NCBI RefSeq assembly: GCF_031432975.1 | Contig: NZ_CP133838.1 | Coordinates: 4,774,001-4,838,000 of the forward strand | Origin: Buttiauxella selenatireducens | Lineage (GTDB): Bacteria; Pseudomonadota; Gammaproteobacteria; Enterobacterales; Enterobacteriaceae | Direction of reading: 5' to 3' | DNA length: 64,000 bases | Part shown: positions 27,894-37,393 of the stretch, one piece after another | Numbering within the stretch: the stretch's first letter is position 1 | How the letters are laid out: every line of letters starts with the position of its first letter | Made by a program: the position numbers and the translations under genes | Notes under the pieces: model-generated | The model's input: only the letters and a program-made list of their open reading frames with translations | What the model was told of the DNA's origin: nothing | Databases searched by the model: none

Positions 27894-30458
27894 TTACGAA
27901 TGTCTACTTCTGCGTAAAGATTGTGCCAGTTTTTGCTGATTAAAAGGTTTGCGCAGGAGCTCCACCTGGGGAAATTGCTGGCTGCTGCGGCGCAAATCCT
28001 GGCCGCTGATCAGCAAGCACGTGAGATGTGGATAGTTATCGCGGGCGTGTTGGATAACATCAGCGCCACTCATCGGCCCGGGTAACATCAGGTCGCTAAT
28101 CAGAACCTGAATCTCTGGTACATCCTTGAGAAATTGCAGCGCCTGCTGGCTGTCGCCGGTTTCCAGCGTCAGATAGCCCAATTGATGTAACTGCTCACAC
28201 AGCGTCTGGCGCACGTCGAGCTCATCTTCCAGCACCAACACCAATTGATCTTCATCGTTATTTGCCGCCAGCGGCTCAGGCAAGGCTTCGCTGAGCGCTT
28301 GTGCGGGCGCTCGTGGGAGCTGCAAACGCACCAGCGTTCCTTGCCCAAGCGCACTTTCAATTTGTACTCGCCCCCCTGACTGGCGCACAAACCCATAGAC
28401 CATCGATAAACCCAGACCACTTCCGCTGCCGGTCTGTTTGGTGGTGAAGAACGGCTCAAATACCTGGGCTTTGACCTCCTCTGACATACCATGACCACTG
28501 TCGATAACCTCCAGCGCCACCATGTCCTGTTTGCCCCCATCTGTGCGCACAACTCGCTGATTCCAGGTGCGGATCTTAATCGTGCCACTTTGCCCATCCA
28601 TGGCATCCCGCGCATTCATCACCAGATTGATAATCGCATTCTCAAGTTGATTCACATCGATCCATGCAGGCCAGGCGGGGTGCTGCGCTTCAATCTCAAG
28701 CGTCAGGGCTGCGGGGAGCGAGTGACGAATCAGTGGGTCGAGATTTTCCAACAAGTTTTTCATCGAAACGGCGTGCGGATGCAGCGATTGCTTGCGAGAA
28801 AAAGCCAGCAAACGCTGAGTGAGCTGCGCCCCCCGCTCAGCGGCTTTTAAGGCTCGCTGGATGCGTACTGCGTCGGGTGAATCCACCGATGTCAGCTCAA
28901 GGCTGCCGATAATCACCGCCAGCAGATTATTAAAATCATGCGCCAGGCCACCGGTTAACTGCCCTACCGCTTTCATTTTTTGGCTGTGAACCAGCGCTTC
29001 TTCCAGCGCTTTGCGCTCGGTACGCTCCAGAACGACGTTCACCATGCCGCGCCCCGGCACTGGGCTAAAACGCAGCTCAATAGTGCGATTATCTGCCAGC
29101 CGCAGTTCTTGTGGTTTGGGTAGCGGGCGTGAGAGGTTTTCGAGAATATGCTCCTGCAAGGGCGTCACGTGTTTTAGCAGGCTTAAATAGTGTTGCCCAC
29201 GCTGAAGCCGCTCTGCTGGAAGCCCCAGCAACAACGGATATTGCGGATTCCACACCACTAAGATCCCCTCGTTATCAAACAGGGCAAAACCGTCGCGCAT
29301 CGCATGAAAAGTGGTTTCCAGTTGGGTGCTTTTTTCTTTGAGTAATTTAGAGGTGTGTTCAAGCGAAGCGGTATTACGTGCAAAAACGTTAAATGCTCGC
29401 GCCAGTTCGCCCAGTTCATCACGCCGCTGTAACGCCGGTACGCTGACATCCCGCTCGCCACGGGCCAGCCGCGTCATGGCATGGGAAATCGCCGTGAGAT
29501 TTGAGCCAAGATTGCGGTAAATGTACCAGCCTGCAAAACCGGTGATCACCAGCGCCAGCAAGGCAAACAGACCGATAAAAGCAATCATCGATTGCAGCTC
29601 TTTATGGCTTTGATTCGTGCGGTTGAGCGACTCCTGCGCCACCTTTTGCACATACTGGTTGATGTCCTGATTCAGGAACGCCACTAGCGCTTTGATGTGA
29701 TACATAAACCAGGCGATGCCTAAATCGCTGTTATCTAACGCCTGAGAAAGCGGCAGCAACTGGCGCAAATGCGCTGTGAACTCCTGCAATATGCCATCAA
29801 CCAGTGGTGAATCGGCATGGGTCGGAAGCTGTGCCATCACTTCGGTAAGCTGCACCACGGTGGCTTTTGGGGAAGGCGTTTGAATGGCGATCAGAATCAG
29901 CCGGTCCATTTCGGTTAACAGCCGCGCTTCGGGAACGGCTAATCCGTCCCGGGCATTAATATCCTGAATATGATGCAAATAACTTTGGTTCTGATACAGC
30001 GCACTGAGTAGCGCATTACGTTCCAGATGGCGGCGATGGCCGAGTTCCAGCATGCGTGTCACGCTGCTTTCCAGCTCGTTGCTCCGCTCGGTAATGCGTT
30101 TGACCAACGCGGGTTCGTGGTGAGCTAAAGGCGCATTCGCCAGGTGATTAAGGGAGTTTTGCAACGCAAGCTGTGTTTGTTTCAAACGCTGCGCTTCACT
30201 TTGGTATTCCAGCGCACCAACCACCTGCGTGAGGCGCACCGCTGCCGTCGCCACATTCGCTGTATCCCGCGCCAGCTCCATGCTGCCAGACATGTCACTG
30301 AGCGTTTGTCCCTGAACCTGTTCTTGTAAACGGCTGGCGTGATTAAACCCCAGCACCGCCACGCCACACACCAACAATGTTACCGCCACCACCAGCAGGT
30401 TGAATGACAACAGGCGTCCTCGGGCGCTTGCGAAGAACGGTGTGCGGGGTGGTGACAT
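27894..30458 (-). CDS. Hybrid sensor histidine kinase (TorS-like architecture)
   Basis: An 854-residue membrane kinase. Order: membrane helix at about 16-38, a helical periplasmic domain of some 250 residues, second helix at about 289-312, HAMP (about 313-365), a PAS-like domain (about 385-490, FDNEGILVVWNPQY), HisKA with His507 in GGLAHDFNN, HATPase with DSGHGMS and GSGSGLGLSM, and a receiver with Asp789 in SDLMLP. No HPt domain is present, unlike TorS and EvgS. It is divergent from a sugar ABC operon whose far end carries an OmpR-type regulator (37394-38128) with no other kinase nearby, so the two probably pair. The long periplasmic domain could read the sugar or its binding protein; that is inference. 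Confidence 0.85.
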   Translation of the reverse strand: MSPPRTPFFASARGRLLSFNLLVVAVTLLVCGVAVLGFNHASRLQEQVQGQTLSDMSGSMELARDTANVATAAVRLTQVVGALEYQSEAQRLKQTQLALQNSLNHLANAPLAHHEPALVKRITERSNELESSVTRMLELGHRRHLERNALLSALYQNQSYLHHIQDINARDGLAVPEARLLTEMDRLILIAIQTPSPKATVVQLTEVMAQLPTHADSPLVDGILQEFTAHLRQLLPLSQALDNSDLGIAWFMYHIKALVAFLNQDINQYVQKVAQESLNRTNQSHKELQSMIAFIGLFALLALVITGFAGWYIYRNLGSNLTAISHAMTRLARGERDVSVPALQRRDELGELARAFNVFARNTASLEHTSKLLKEKSTQLETTFHAMRDGFALFDNEGILVVWNPQYPLLLGLPAERLQRGQHYLSLLKHVTPLQEHILENLSRPLPKPQELRLADNRTIELRFSPVPGRGMVNVVLERTERKALEEALVHSQKMKAVGQLTGGLAHDFNNLLAVIIGSLELTSVDSPDAVRIQRALKAAERGAQLTQRLLAFSRKQSLHPHAVSMKNLLENLDPLIRHSLPAALTLEIEAQHPAWPAWIDVNQLENAIINLVMNARDAMDGQSGTIKIRTWNQRVVRTDGGKQDMVALEVIDSGHGMSEEVKAQVFEPFFTTKQTGSGSGLGLSMVYGFVRQSGGRVQIESALGQGTLVRLQLPRAPAQALSEALPEPLAANNDEDQLVLVLEDELDVRQTLCEQLHQLGYLTLETGDSQQALQFLKDVPEIQVLISDLMLPGPMSGADVIQHARDNYPHLTCLLISGQDLRRSSQQFPQVELLRKPFNQQKLAQSLRRSRHS

Positions 30459-30498
30459 GGTTGGCTCCTGGCTTCAGTGGCTTTAGTGTTGGTTATTT

Positions 30499-30664
30499 CC
30501 CCTCACCCTGGCCCTCTCCCAAGGGAGAGGGGATTGGATCGAGTATGGTTATGATTTTCTCCCTCTCCCCCAGGAGAGGGAATAATATGGTTTTCCCCCT
30601 CTCCAGGGGGAGAGAGAATAATACGGTTTTCCCCCTCTCCTGGGGGAGAGGGCTGGGGTGAGGG
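30499..30664. repeat. Palindromic GGAGAGGG array between kinase and sugar operon
   Basis: 166 bp opening with CCCCTCACCCTGGCCCTCTCCC and closing with GGGGGAGAGGGCTGGGGTGAGGG, its inverted complement. Inside are hairpins CCCCCTCTCC/GG(G)GGAGAG joined by the locus-specific linker GAATAATA(T/C)GGTTTT, repeated with a period of about 36 bp. It separates the divergent kinase and ABC operon, so it lies in or next to two promoters, unlike the operon-internal copies. Confidence 0.88.
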
Positions 30665-30768
30665 CCATCCCCGGCAATATGACAAATATGAACGGCTTTT
30701 GACATCTTCCATTTACCTGGGCGTGTTTAACTGCGAGCAATGAAAACTTCACCCGCAGGAGTCGCGCC

Positions 30769-32295
30769 ATGAATCGCGTTCCCATTCTGGAGATGCGCAA
30801 TATTGCCAAGTCATTCGGCAAGTTTTATGCGTTGAAAGGTGTCGACTTAACGGTATTCCCCGGTGAAATTCACGCATTAATGGGGGAAAACGGCGCGGGG
30901 AAAAGCACGCTGATGAAGATTTTGGCCGGTGCCTACACCGCCACCAGCGGCGAAATCCTGATTGAAGGTGTGCCTTACAGCATTAAGGGGCCAAAAGACG
31001 CACTCAGCGCAGGCATCACGCTGATTTATCAAGAGATGCAACTCGCCCCCAACCTGACGGTCGCCGAGAATATTTTCCTCGGCAGCGAGTTATCACGCGG
31101 CGGCCTGGTAAAGCGCAAAGAGATGGCGATGCAGGCCCAAACGGTTATTGACCGTCTGGGCGCGCAGTTTAAGGCCAGCGATTTAGTCTCACGCCTGACG
31201 ATTGCCGAGCAGCAACAGGTGGAAATTGCCCGCGCACTGCACCGTAAGAGCCGCATTCTGGTGATGGATGAACCCACCGCCGCCCTCTCTTCTCGTGAAA
31301 CTCACCGCCTGTTCGAGCTGATTATGCGACTGCGCGATGAAGGAATGGCGATTATCTATATCAGCCACCGCATGGCGGAAGTGTACGAACTTTCTGACCG
31401 CGTGAGCGTGCTGCGCGATGGGCAATACGTCGGCAGCCTGACGCGTGAAAATCTTAACGCCAATGAACTGGTGCGCATGATGGTGGGCCGCCCGCTGAGC
31501 GATCTGTTCAATAAAGAACGCGATATTCCACTGGGTAGCGTGCGTCTGAATGTTCACCACCTGACGGATGGGGCCAAAGTTCAACCGGTGAGTTTACAGG
31601 TGAAATCTGGCGAAATCGTCGGGCTGGCGGGTCTGGTCGGTGCCGGGCGTTCCGAACTGGCACAACTCATTTTCGGGGTGCGCAAATCCACCGGTGGGAG
31701 CATCGAAATTGACGGCAAACCCGTCAAGATTCATTCACCTCGTGAAGCTATTCACCACGGCATTGGCTTTCTCACAGAAAACCGCAAAGAGCAGGGTTTG
31801 TTCCTCGAACTCGCCGCACAAGACAACATCACCATGGCAACAATTGAGCGTGACGCGCACTACGGCTGGCTCGACCGCAAAAAAGCCCAGACCATTTCTG
31901 ACGATGCCATCAGCCTGCTGAATATCCGCGTACCCCATGCACAAGTTCGCGCTGGCGGTTTATCCGGCGGCAATCAGCAAAAGTTGCTGATTTCGCGCTG
32001 GGTGGCGATCGGCCCGCGTATTTTGATCCTCGATGAGCCCACGCGCGGTGTCGATGTCGGCGCGAAAAGCGAGATCTACCGAATCATGAGCCAGATGGCA
32101 AAACAGGGCGTGGCGATCCTGATGATCTCCAGCGAATTGCCGGAAATCGTCGGGATGAGCGACCGGGTTTATGTGATGCGCGAAGGTAGCATTGCGGGCG
32201 AATTACACCCCGCCGACATCACTCAAGAAAATATTATGACGCTGGCAACCGGTGTCGAAGATGCCCACAAAAAGGCGGTTCACCATGGCAATTGA
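30769..32295 (+). CDS. Sugar ABC transporter ATPase (RbsA/AlsA type)
   Basis: 508-residue duplicated ATPase of the CUT2 sugar family. The first half has Walker [10 protein letters not shown] (39-47) and Walker [12 protein letters not shown]; its signature is degenerate ([12 protein letters not shown]). The second half has [12 protein letters not shown] in place of Walker A, signature LSGGNQQK and [10 protein letters not shown]. That asymmetry is usual in RbsA, MglA and AraG. The start follows AGGAG. It overlaps the permease gene by 11 nt. The substrate is a pentose or hexose, with D-lyxose or a related sugar suggested by the downstream isomerase. Confidence 0.93.
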   Translation: MNRVPILEMRNIAKSFGKFYALKGVDLTVFPGEIHALMGENGAGKSTLMKILAGAYTATSGEILIEGVPYSIKGPKDALSAGITLIYQEMQLAPNLTVAENIFLGSELSRGGLVKRKEMAMQAQTVIDRLGAQFKASDLVSRLTIAEQQQVEIARALHRKSRILVMDEPTAALSSRETHRLFELIMRLRDEGMAIIYISHRMAEVYELSDRVSVLRDGQYVGSLTRENLNANELVRMMVGRPLSDLFNKERDIPLGSVRLNVHHLTDGAKVQPVSLQVKSGEIVGLAGLVGAGRSELAQLIFGVRKSTGGSIEIDGKPVKIHSPREAIHHGIGFLTENRKEQGLFLELAAQDNITMATIERDAHYGWLDRKKAQTISDDAISLLNIRVPHAQVRAGGLSGGNQQKLLISRWVAIGPRILILDEPTRGVDVGAKSEIYRIMSQMAKQGVAILMISSELPEIVGMSDRVYVMREGSIAGELHPADITQENIMTLATGVEDAHKKAVHHGN

Positions 32296-33307
32296 TCAAC
32301 GTAAAGCAACGCCGCTGGCGCCAACCACACCGCAACACGTCGGCAAATCCGCCTCGTTGAAAAAAGCGTTATTCGGCGATTTGATGCAAACCGTCGGTAT
32401 TTTGCCGATTTTGATCCTGATCGTGGCGGTATTTGGTTTTATTACGCCGAACTTTTTTACCGAATCTAACCTGCTGAACATTGCCCGCCAGTCGTCGATC
32501 AATATCGTTCTCGCCGCCGGGATGACTTTCATTATTTTGACCGGCGGTATCGACCTTTCTGTCGGCTCGATTCTTGGTACCACGGCGGTGACAGCAATGG
32601 TGGTTTCGCTGATGCCGGGCTGGGAGTCGCTGTCGATTCCTGCCGCGCTGATGATGGGCACCGGGCTTGGATTGTTTAATGGCATGTTGGTCGCCTGGGC
32701 AGGATTACCGCCATTTATCGTCACGCTCGGCACCTATACCGCTTTGCGCGGTGCGGCCTATTTGCTGGCTGACGGCACCACGGTGATTAATTCCAATATC
32801 AATTTTGAATGGATTGGTAACTCGTATCTGGGACCGATTCCATGGCTGGTAGTGATTGCGCTGGCGGTGATTGTAGTGTGCTGGTTCATCCTGCGGCGCA
32901 CCACGCTCGGCGTTCATATTTATGCGGTCGGCGGCAACATGCAGGCGGCACGTCTGACGGGGATTAAAGTCTGGATGGTTCTGTTGTTCGTTTATGGCAT
33001 GAGCGGGCTGCTTTCAGGCCTGGGCGGTGTGATGAGCGCATCGCGATTGTATAGCGCCAACGGCAACCTCGGCGCAGGTTATGAGTTGGATGCCATTGCG
33101 GCGGTCATTCTCGGTGGCACCAGTTTTGTCGGCGGTATTGGCACGATAACCGGCACGCTGGTTGGCGCATTGATTATCGCCACGCTCAACAATGGCATGA
33201 CGTTAATGGGCGTTTCGTATTTCTGGCAACTGGTGATCAAGGGTGCGGTGATCATCATTGCGGTGCTGATCGACAAATACCGTACCCGTCACCATCAAAG
33301 TGCATAG
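32285..33307 (+). CDS. Sugar ABC transporter permease (RbsC type)
   Basis: 340-residue membrane protein with about ten helices and the CUT2 permease motifs [15 protein letters not shown] near residue 90 and [15 protein letters not shown] near residue 260. A soluble N-terminal arm of about 25 residues precedes the first helix. The start at 32285 (ATGGCAATTGATC) overlaps the ATPase stop; an earlier in-frame ATG lies deeper in the ATPase gene. A single permease gene implies a homodimer. Confidence 0.93.
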   Translation: MAIDQRKATPLAPTTPQHVGKSASLKKALFGDLMQTVGILPILILIVAVFGFITPNFFTESNLLNIARQSSINIVLAAGMTFIILTGGIDLSVGSILGTTAVTAMVVSLMPGWESLSIPAALMMGTGLGLFNGMLVAWAGLPPFIVTLGTYTALRGAAYLLADGTTVINSNINFEWIGNSYLGPIPWLVVIALAVIVVCWFILRRTTLGVHIYAVGGNMQAARLTGIKVWMVLLFVYGMSGLLSGLGGVMSASRLYSANGNLGAGYELDAIAAVILGGTSFVGGIGTITGTLVGALIIATLNNGMTLMGVSYFWQLVIKGAVIIIAVLIDKYRTRHHQSA

Positions 33308-33352
33308 CTGTATCCATAACAACAAAACTCAACCCTACGTGAGGAAAACAAC

Positions 33353-34285
33353 ATGCGTTTAAAGCTAATAGCCGCCGCACTCCTGATTGCGAGCGCGCCA
33401 TTTGTTCAGGCAAAAGAATTGAAATCCATCGGAGTGACGGTGGGCGATCTCGCCAACCCGTTCTTCGTGCAGATTACCAAAGGGGCGGAGCTTGAAGCCC
33501 GCAAACTTGCAGGCGATAACGTGAAAGTGACGCTGGTTTCCAGCGGTTACGATCTCGGCCAGCAGGTTTCTCAAATTGATAATTTTATCGCCGCCAAAGT
33601 CGACATGATAATCCTCAACGCGGCGGACTCTAAAGGGATCGGCCCTGCGGTAAAACGCGCGAAAGATGCCGGGATCGTGGTGGTAGCGGTTGACGTTGCC
33701 GCGGAAGGTGCGGATGCAACGATCACGTCGAACAACACCCAGGCGGGCGAAATGGCCTGTAAGTACATTTCGGATCGCCTGAAAAACAAAGGCAATGTGG
33801 TGATCATCAACGGGCCTCCGGTTTCCGCCGTGCAGAACCGTGTTGAAGGCTGCGAAACCGAGTTTAAAAAGCATCCAGAGATCAAAGTGCTTTCATCTAA
33901 CCAGAACGCCAAAGGCAGCCGTGAAGGTGGCCTGGAAGTGATGACGTCATTATTGGCGGCGAATCCGAAGATCGACGGCGTATTTGCGATCAACGATCCG
34001 ACCGCGATCGGCGCCGATCTGGCAGCGAAACAAGCACAACGTAATGAGTTCTTTATTGTTGGCGTGGATGGCAGCCCGGATGCGGAAGAAGCGCTGAAAC
34101 GTGGTGGAAGTACGCTGTTTGTGGCGACGCCTGCGCAAGATCCGCAAGTGATGGCGGCGAAAGCGGTAGAGATTGGTTATGACATTCTGCAAGGCAAACC
34201 TGCGCCGAAAGAGCCGGTGCTGATCCCGGTGACAATGATCGATAAAAACAATATCGGGACGTATAAGGGCTGGACGGTGAAATAA
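33353..34285 (+). CDS. Sugar-binding periplasmic protein (RbsB type)
   Basis: 310-residue binding protein of the ribose/allose type. The signal peptide ends VQA-KEL at residue 20. The mature protein shows the Peripla_BP_4 order: GVTVGDLANPFFVQI, DLGQQVSQIDNFIA, VDMIILNAADS, INGPPVSAVQNR, GVFAINDPTAIGA and FIVGVDGSPDA. The start has GAGGAAAA upstream. It is followed by a 132-bp palindromic array, then lyxose isomerase. Two residues (Cys in MACKYI and Cys in EGCETE) could form a disulfide. Confidence 0.93.
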   Translation: MRLKLIAAALLIASAPFVQAKELKSIGVTVGDLANPFFVQITKGAELEARKLAGDNVKVTLVSSGYDLGQQVSQIDNFIAAKVDMIILNAADSKGIGPAVKRAKDAGIVVVAVDVAAEGADATITSNNTQAGEMACKYISDRLKNKGNVVIINGPPVSAVQNRVEGCETEFKKHPEIKVLSSNQNAKGSREGGLEVMTSLLAANPKIDGVFAINDPTAIGADLAAKQAQRNEFFIVGVDGSPDAEEALKRGGSTLFVATPAQDPQVMAAKAVEIGYDILQGKPAPKEPVLIPVTMIDKNNIGTYKGWTVK

Positions 34286-34291
34286 CCTTTT

Positions 34292-34423
34292 CCCCTCACC
34301 CCGGCCCTCTCCCAAAGGAGAGGGGGAAAACCGTACCGTCCCTTCTACCTACGGAGAGAGGGAAATCGTGAATCCCCTCTCCGCACTGTCCCCTCTCCCC
34401 GTGGGAGAGGGTTAGGGTGAGGG
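34292..34423. repeat. Palindromic GGAGAGGG array after the sugar-binding protein
   Basis: 132 bp starting 7 nt after the binding-protein stop. Opens CCCCTCACCCCGGCCCTCTCCC, closes GGGAGAGGGTTAGGGTGAGGG. Internal hairpins are separated by GGAAAACCGTACCGTCCC and GAAATCGTGAATCCC; the first resembles the 14.1-kb and 53.4-kb linkers. It is inside the presumed operon and ends 24 nt before lyxose isomerase. Confidence 0.88.
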
Positions 34424-34447
34424 CGAAAGTGGCTTTCAGGAGACAAA

Positions 34448-35131
34448 ATGAAACGCTCCGAAGTGAACGAGATCCTCTCACAGACGCGTCATTTCTTTAT
34501 GCAGCACGACGTTCACCTGCCGCCATTTGCCTCATTTGACCTGGCAAAATGGCAGCAGGTGGATAAACAAATCTGGCAGGAAGTGTTCGATCTCAAATTG
34601 GGCTGGGACGTGACAGCGTTCGGCGGTAATAACTTTCTTACTCAAGGCCTGACGCTGTTCACGCTGCGTAACGGCTCACCCGATGGCACGCCGTATGCCA
34701 AATGCTATGCCGAAAAAATCATGCATGTGCGTGAAGGGCAGCTCACGCCAATGCATTTTCACTGGCGCAAACGCGAAGACATTATTAATCGCGGCGGCGG
34801 TAATTTGATTGTTGAGCTGTGGAATTCCGATCAGTTCGAGCAGACCGAAGAGACCGACGTCACGGTCGTTATCGATGGCTGCCGCCAGACCCATGCGGCG
34901 GGTAGTCAGTTGCGCCTCTCACCAGGGGAAAGCATTTGTCTCGTGCCGGGTATTTACCACAGTTTCTGGGGTGAGCCGGGCTATGGCGACGTGCTGGTTG
35001 GGGAAGTGTCGATGGTCAATGATGACGACCGCGACAACCGTTTTCTCAAGCCGCTCGAACGCTTTAATACCATCATCGAAGACGCACCCGTGCAGCAGTT
35101 GCTGTGCAACGAATATCGCCAACACCTTTAA
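34448..35131 (+). CDS. D-lyxose isomerase (cupin)
   Basis: 227-residue cupin isomerase, same length as the characterised E. coli O157:H7 D-lyxose isomerase, which interconverts D-lyxose and D-xylulose and, less well, D-mannose and D-fructose. The metal-binding set is visible: His103 and His105 in MHFHW, Glu110 in RKRED and His171 in GIYHSF. Ribosome site AGGAG lies 6 nt before the ATG. Neighbours are a sugar ABC importer upstream and a class II aldolase and PfkB kinase downstream, fitting import, isomerisation, phosphorylation and cleavage. Confidence 0.92.
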   Translation: MKRSEVNEILSQTRHFFMQHDVHLPPFASFDLAKWQQVDKQIWQEVFDLKLGWDVTAFGGNNFLTQGLTLFTLRNGSPDGTPYAKCYAEKIMHVREGQLTPMHFHWRKREDIINRGGGNLIVELWNSDQFEQTEETDVTVVIDGCRQTHAAGSQLRLSPGESICLVPGIYHSFWGEPGYGDVLVGEVSMVNDDDRDNRFLKPLERFNTIIEDAPVQQLLCNEYRQHL

Positions 35132-35153
35132 TTTATGTTCAAGGGGGATCCTC

Positions 35154-36014
35154 ATGGCTTTAATTTCACTCGCAGATGGATTGGCTCATGCACGTGCAAA
35201 CGGCTATGCATTAGGGGCGTTTAACGTGCTCGACAGCCATTTTCTGCGTGCCCTTTTTGCCGCTGCAAAGCAGGAAAACTCACCCTTTATTATCAACATC
35301 GCCGAAGTCCATTTTAAGTATGTGTCACTGGATTCGCTGGTTGAAGCCGTCAAATTCGAAGCGGCGCGCCACGATATTCCGGTGGTGCTCAATCTCGATC
35401 ACGGTCTGCATTTTGAGGCGGTCGTTCGCGCTTTACGCCTTGGTTTTAGCTCTGTGATGTTCGATGGTTCTACACTTGAATATGAAGAGAATGTTCGCCA
35501 GACCCGTGAGGTGGTGAAGATGTGCCACGCGGTGGGAGTTTCGGTTGAAGCAGAGCTTGGCGCAGTAGGCGGTGATGAAGGCGGCGCGCTGTATGGCGAG
35601 GCCGACAGCGACAAATTCACCGACCCTTCTGTTGCGCGTGATTTTGTCGACAGAACCGGTATCGACACGCTGGCCGTCGCCATCGGTAATGCTCACGGCA
35701 AATATAAAGGCGAGCCGAAACTCGATTTTGATCGTCTGGCCGCTATTCGTCAGCAAACTGGCCTGCCGCTGGTGCTGCACGGTGGTTCAGGCATCAGCGA
35801 CGAGGATTTCCGCAAAGCGATAACTCTCGGTATTCACAAAATCAATTTCTATACCGGGATGTCGCAGGCTGCTCTCGGCGCGATAGAGCAACGGATGAAT
35901 CAACGACACGCCATTTATGACGAATACGCCGAGTTACTGCTGGGGATTGAAGAGGCGATTACTGACGTTGTCACCCAGCAAATGCAGGTTTTTGGCAGTT
36001 CAGGCAAGGCGTGA
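35154..36014 (+). CDS. Class II ketose-bisphosphate aldolase (GatY/KbaY type)
   Basis: 286-residue zinc aldolase. Asp82-His83 in NLDHGLH, Glu134 in EAELGAVGGDE, His181 in NAHGKY and His209 in VLHGGSGI correspond to the catalytic and zinc residues of tagatose- and fructose-bisphosphate aldolases. Cleavage should release DHAP plus an aldehyde whose size depends on the sugar. The start at 35154 is 8 nt after AAGGGGG and 22 nt after the isomerase. The exact phosphorylated ketose cannot be read from sequence. Confidence 0.9.
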   Translation: MALISLADGLAHARANGYALGAFNVLDSHFLRALFAAAKQENSPFIINIAEVHFKYVSLDSLVEAVKFEAARHDIPVVLNLDHGLHFEAVVRALRLGFSSVMFDGSTLEYEENVRQTREVVKMCHAVGVSVEAELGAVGGDEGGALYGEADSDKFTDPSVARDFVDRTGIDTLAVAIGNAHGKYKGEPKLDFDRLAAIRQQTGLPLVLHGGSGISDEDFRKAITLGIHKINFYTGMSQAALGAIEQRMNQRHAIYDEYAELLLGIEEAITDVVTQQMQVFGSSGKA

Positions 36015-36023
36015 GGAGAGGTT

Positions 36024-37031
36024 ATGAGTGAGCGCAGCGGGATTATTGCCGCCGGAAATATGTTGGTCGATCATGTGCATCAAATTGTGCAATGGCCGCA
36101 ACGCGGGTGGCTTGCGGAAATTGTCCACAGTGAACGTTCAACCGGTGGCGCACCTTTAAACGTGTTGCTGACGCTGGCGAAAATGCACGTCGGCCTGCCG
36201 CTTCAGGCGGTGGGTCTGGTGGGCGACGACCACGACGGCGACTACATTATGGCGATGTTGGATCAGTATCATGTGAATCGCCAACACGTTCATCGCACCA
36301 CTTTCGCGCCGACGTCGATGTCGCAGGTGATGACCGACCCGAGCGGACAGCGCACGTTTTTTCACTCACCGGGAGCCAATCGCCTGCTCGATTTACCCGC
36401 CTTTGACCGCCTTGAATCGTCGTTCAAAATCTTCCATCTCGGTTATTTATTACTGCTCGATAGTCTGGATATGGAAGACGCAGAATATGGCACGCGCAGC
36501 GCCAGATTGTTGGCGATGATGGCGCAGCAAGGCTACGAAACATCGCTTGATTTAGTCTCGCGCCAGGGCGACCCGCGCTATCGCCCGATGGTGCTCCCTG
36601 CCCTGCGCTGGCTGGATTATCTGGTGATTAATGAACTGGAAGCCGGTGAGTTTAGCGGGTTGGACATTCGCCACACTAATGGCTCACCCCATATCGAACA
36701 TATCGCCCAGGCAGCAAACCAACTGCTGGAAGCGGGCGTGCGGCAACGCGTCGTTATTCACTGCCCAGAAGGGGCATGGGGTGTTGAACCAGGAAGTGAA
36801 GGGATTTGGGTGCCGTCGTTTACGTTAACTCAGAAAGAAATTATCGGCAGCGTCGGAGCCGGTGACGCGTTCTGCGCCGGAATATTATATGGCTGCCATG
36901 AAAAATGGCCGCTTATCGATAGTCTGAAATTAGCCCACGCCTGCGCCCGCGCGAATCTTTTATGCGCCAATGCGATTGATGGTGCAAAAACCCTGACGGA
37001 ATTACAGATATTTATTAGTGATAATGGTTAA
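36024..37031 (+). CDS. PfkB-family sugar kinase
   Basis: 335-residue ribokinase-family kinase. N-terminal GGAPLNVLLTLAKM and the C-terminal anion-hole motif GAGDAF with catalytic Asp281 are present. It starts 9 nt after the aldolase with GAGGAG upstream and is the last gene of the operon. Together with the isomerase and aldolase it probably phosphorylates the ketose (D-xylulose or D-fructose) for cleavage; whether at C1 or another carbon is unknown. Confidence 0.9.
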   Translation: MSERSGIIAAGNMLVDHVHQIVQWPQRGWLAEIVHSERSTGGAPLNVLLTLAKMHVGLPLQAVGLVGDDHDGDYIMAMLDQYHVNRQHVHRTTFAPTSMSQVMTDPSGQRTFFHSPGANRLLDLPAFDRLESSFKIFHLGYLLLLDSLDMEDAEYGTRSARLLAMMAQQGYETSLDLVSRQGDPRYRPMVLPALRWLDYLVINELEAGEFSGLDIRHTNGSPHIEHIAQAANQLLEAGVRQRVVIHCPEGAWGVEPGSEGIWVPSFTLTQKEIIGSVGAGDAFCAGILYGCHEKWPLIDSLKLAHACARANLLCANAIDGAKTLTELQIFISDNG

Positions 37032-37180
37032 TATTTATTAGACGTTCCATTAATAATAACGGCATCAATATATAGAATTTATTTTGCGAGAGAGATTCCA
37101 GAACAATGTAATTTTAAATAATAAATTACATTGTTAATTTCATTTAAAATAAATAAAAACTGCGTAAACTACGCGGCGGG

Positions 37181-37393
37181 TGCTTAGGGCTTTCAGTCCT
37201 GAGCATGAGTGAGGGATATTCTTTGAATCCAAGGAATAAGAAAGCCCCGGGCAACTTTGACGTTAACCCGAGGCTATCCCTCAACCCTAGACAAGTTGAG
37301 ATTAGCCTCTTACTCGCCGCAAGGCAAGGAGTAACAGGCATGAAGCCGACAAAAACTGTTGTCATTTGTTTATTAAATTATACTCGTCATAAT
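37181..37393 (+). pseudogene. Truncated hok/mok-type type I toxin locus
   Basis: The 362-bp gap between the kinase and the response regulator contains a region with the layout of a hok mRNA. Bases 37181-37204 and the following AGAAAGCCCCGGGC (about 37238) resemble the hok leader; ATTAGCCTCTTACTCGC, a GCAAGGAG ribosome site and ATG at 37340 match the hok start. The encoded peptide begins MKPTKTVVICLL, as a Hok membrane segment would, then departs from the family (NYTRHNSS...) and runs into the 3' end of the response-regulator gene, so the transmembrane and C-terminal CEL...AYE parts are missing. A mok-like leader frame from 37205 enters the same frame. The toxin is presumably dead; the leader may still be transcribed. 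Confidence 0.65.
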
